Positions 63,031 to 64,000 of a DNA stretch of 64,000 nucleotides are shown one piece after another. A program made the translations under genes and the position numbers. How positions within the stretch are numbered: position 1 is the first letter of the stretch; every line of letters begins with the position of its first letter. Under the pieces are notes generated by a model, which was given only the letters and a program-made list of their open reading frames with translations, searched no databases and had not been told where the DNA came from. This stretch comes from Mesorhizobium sp. WSM4311 (lineage in GTDB: Bacteria; Pseudomonadota; Alphaproteobacteria; Rhizobiales; Rhizobiaceae): positions 248,001 to 312,000 of the forward strand of contig NZ_NSFV01000003.1 of NCBI RefSeq assembly GCF_002295115.1, in the 5' to 3' direction.

Positions 63031-64000
63031 TTAGAGTGAAGAGGTAATCTGCAGTTCGCTGGCGCCGTCGAGCGCGTAGACGTCGTCGCGGAACTGCACG
63101 ACCCCCGGGGCCGTCGACCAGGCCGAGAGATAGAGGAAGTGGACCGGAACCGGGTTGGTGACCTGGATCGGCGTGTTTTCGCCGGTCTTGATCGCCGCCT
63201 CGAAATGCTGACGGTCCCAGCCCGGCGTGTCGCGCAGGATCCAGGTGACGAGGTCGCGCACATTCTGCACGCGCACGCAGCCCGAGGAATCGAAACGCAT
63301 CATCTTGCCGAAAAGGCTCTGCTGCGGCGTATCGTGCATGTAGACGCCGTCGGGGCTGGGGAAATTGATCTTGACCGAGGCCATCGCGTTGCCCGCGCCA
63401 GGATCCTGGCGGAAGCGATACTTGGCGGCGTCGTCGGTCGACCAGTCGACAGTGAGCGGATCGACCTCGCTGCCGTCCGGCGCGAACAGGCGGATATGGC
63501 TGTCCTTCAGATAATCGGGATTCTTGCGCATCAGCGGAATGATGTCCTTGCGCACAATCGAGACCGGCGCGTTCCAGTACGGATTGACGATGATCTCGTT
63601 GATCTTGGAATTGACGATCGGCGTCTGCCGATCGATCTTGCCGACGATCGCGGTGTGGCGGAGCACGACACGGTCGTTCTCGACCGCTTCGATCTGCGCG
63701 GCCGGAATGTCGACCAGCACGTAGCGGCTGCCGAGCGTCCCGGCCTTCTCCTTGAGCCGCTGCAGGTTGGTCTGCAACTGGCCAAGCCGGATCTGCGCCG
63801 AAACGTTCATCGCGGCATAGGTGTACTTGCCCATGGAGCCGTCGGCCGGCAGGCCATGGCGCAACTGGAAGCGCTTGACCGCCGAGTCGACATAGGAATC
63901 GAAGGCGGTCGAGATGCCGGCGCTCTGCGACAGATCGCCCGCAGCCATCAGACGCTTGCGCAGCGGCACGACATCGGGATCATCGACACCGAGCTGCAGT
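63031..64000 (-). CDS. L,D-transpeptidase with peptidoglycan-binding domain (YcbB-like; 5' part cut by window edge)
   Basis: The last ~323 residues are present; the frame runs on past 64000. A PG_binding_1-like segment (FDSYVDSAVKRFQLRHGLPA) is followed by the YkuD catalytic domain, in which the His lies in MHDTPQQSLFGK and the nucleophile Cys in FDSSGCVRVQN. It forms 3-3 cross-links or attaches proteins to peptidoglycan in the periplasm. The arrangement and length suggest the large YcbB/LdtD type. Confidence 0.9.
   Translation of the reverse strand, partial: LQLGVDDPDVVPLRKRLMAAGDLSQSAGISTAFDSYVDSAVKRFQLRHGLPADGSMGKYTYAAMNVSAQIRLGQLQTNLQRLKEKAGTLGSRYVLVDIPAAQIEAVENDRVVLRHTAIVGKIDRQTPIVNSKINEIIVNPYWNAPVSIVRKDIIPLMRKNPDYLKDSHIRLFAPDGSEVDPLTVDWSTDDAAKYRFRQDPGAGNAMASVKINFPSPDGVYMHDTPQQSLFGKMMRFDSSGCVRVQNVRDLVTWILRDTPGWDRQHFEAAIKTGENTPIQVTNPVPVHFLYLSAWSTAPGVVQFRDDVYALDGASELQITSSL

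Noticed and set aside
61021..63039. 672-residue plus-strand open frame opposite the antiporter gene
   Set aside because: Composition (Arg, Gly, Asp, Gln, His-rich) is that of an antisense shadow in GC-rich DNA; the antiporter on the minus strand is clear.

Overview
The window reads as a chromosomal segment of an alphaproteobacterium of the order Rhizobiales, most likely Mesorhizobium or a close relative. The evidence is the gene order (clpP/clpX, plsX-fabH-ihfA-merR, glyA-nrdR-ribD-ribE-ribH-nusB, rplM-rpsI), the GC-rich third-codon-position pattern and rhizobial families such as a short class-2 ArgC, DUF2842, DUF1059, an EcfG-type stress promoter and a K+-independent H+-pyrophosphatase. The genus is inferred from remembered gene order and protein similarity; no database was searched. 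Most of the window is core genome. I see no transposase, integrase, phage gene, CRISPR array or rRNA.

Layout. 1-1.3 kb: start of clpX, then clpP with a heat-shock-like promoter. 1.5-6.1 kb: an exported protein built from 23-residue repeats, a PLP decarboxylase, an FAD amine/amino-acid oxidase and a cytochrome P450. 6.3-10.6 kb (minus strand): cupin, MetY, CoA-binding protein, a stand-alone ABC-type ATPase, a VOC protein and an enoyl-CoA hydratase, with the last four genes overlapping. 10.8-12.4 kb: thioesterase, then rplM-rpsI with a clear promoter and terminator. 12.4-14.3 kb: a patch of decay with a three-frame MFS remnant, a nonsense-disrupted tail of a conserved protein and the tail of holC, around one intact methyltransferase. 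14.3-21.1 kb: GDPD, acyltransferase, speB, argC, antibiotic-kinase homologue, ctaA and DUF2842.

21.2-37.5 kb is the most distinctive part. A polysaccharide deacetylase and a FemAB/CelD-like acyltransferase are divergent. Next comes a FadR-type GntR regulator facing a PotABCD-like importer operon that also carries an Asp/Glu/hydantoin racemase family protein and a two-domain acetyltransferase. Then follows a compact exopolysaccharide locus: a Wzc-like co-polymerase with a degenerate ATPase, a Wza-like lipoprotein, one GT4 glycosyltransferase, an initiating phosphoglycosyltransferase and a Wzy-like polymerase. No flippase is present. The set recalls the small unipolar-polysaccharide adhesin loci of Rhizobiales.

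37.6-42.1 kb: tRNA-Pro(GGG) followed by small accessory genes (DUF1059, zinc ribbon, YbaK, XRE regulator, DUF5666-like, a histidine-rich peptide, and a DUF883 protein behind an EcfG promoter). 42.2-49.6 kb: merR, ihfA, fabH, plsX, DUF177, cytochrome bc1 chaperone, divergent bamE, and hppA. 49.9-53.7 kb: a complete OsmF-YehYXW-type osmolyte importer. 53.9-60.9 kb: MFS, nusB, riboflavin genes, nrdR, two small genes and glyA. 61-64 kb: an NhaP-type antiporter and the end of an L,D-transpeptidase cut by the window edge.

No wholly new system can be demonstrated by reading alone. The best leads are the importer/racemase/acetyltransferase operon with its operator pair, the minimal polysaccharide locus with its pseudo-ATPase, the 23-residue repeat protein, and the overlapping operon with the stand-alone ATPase.
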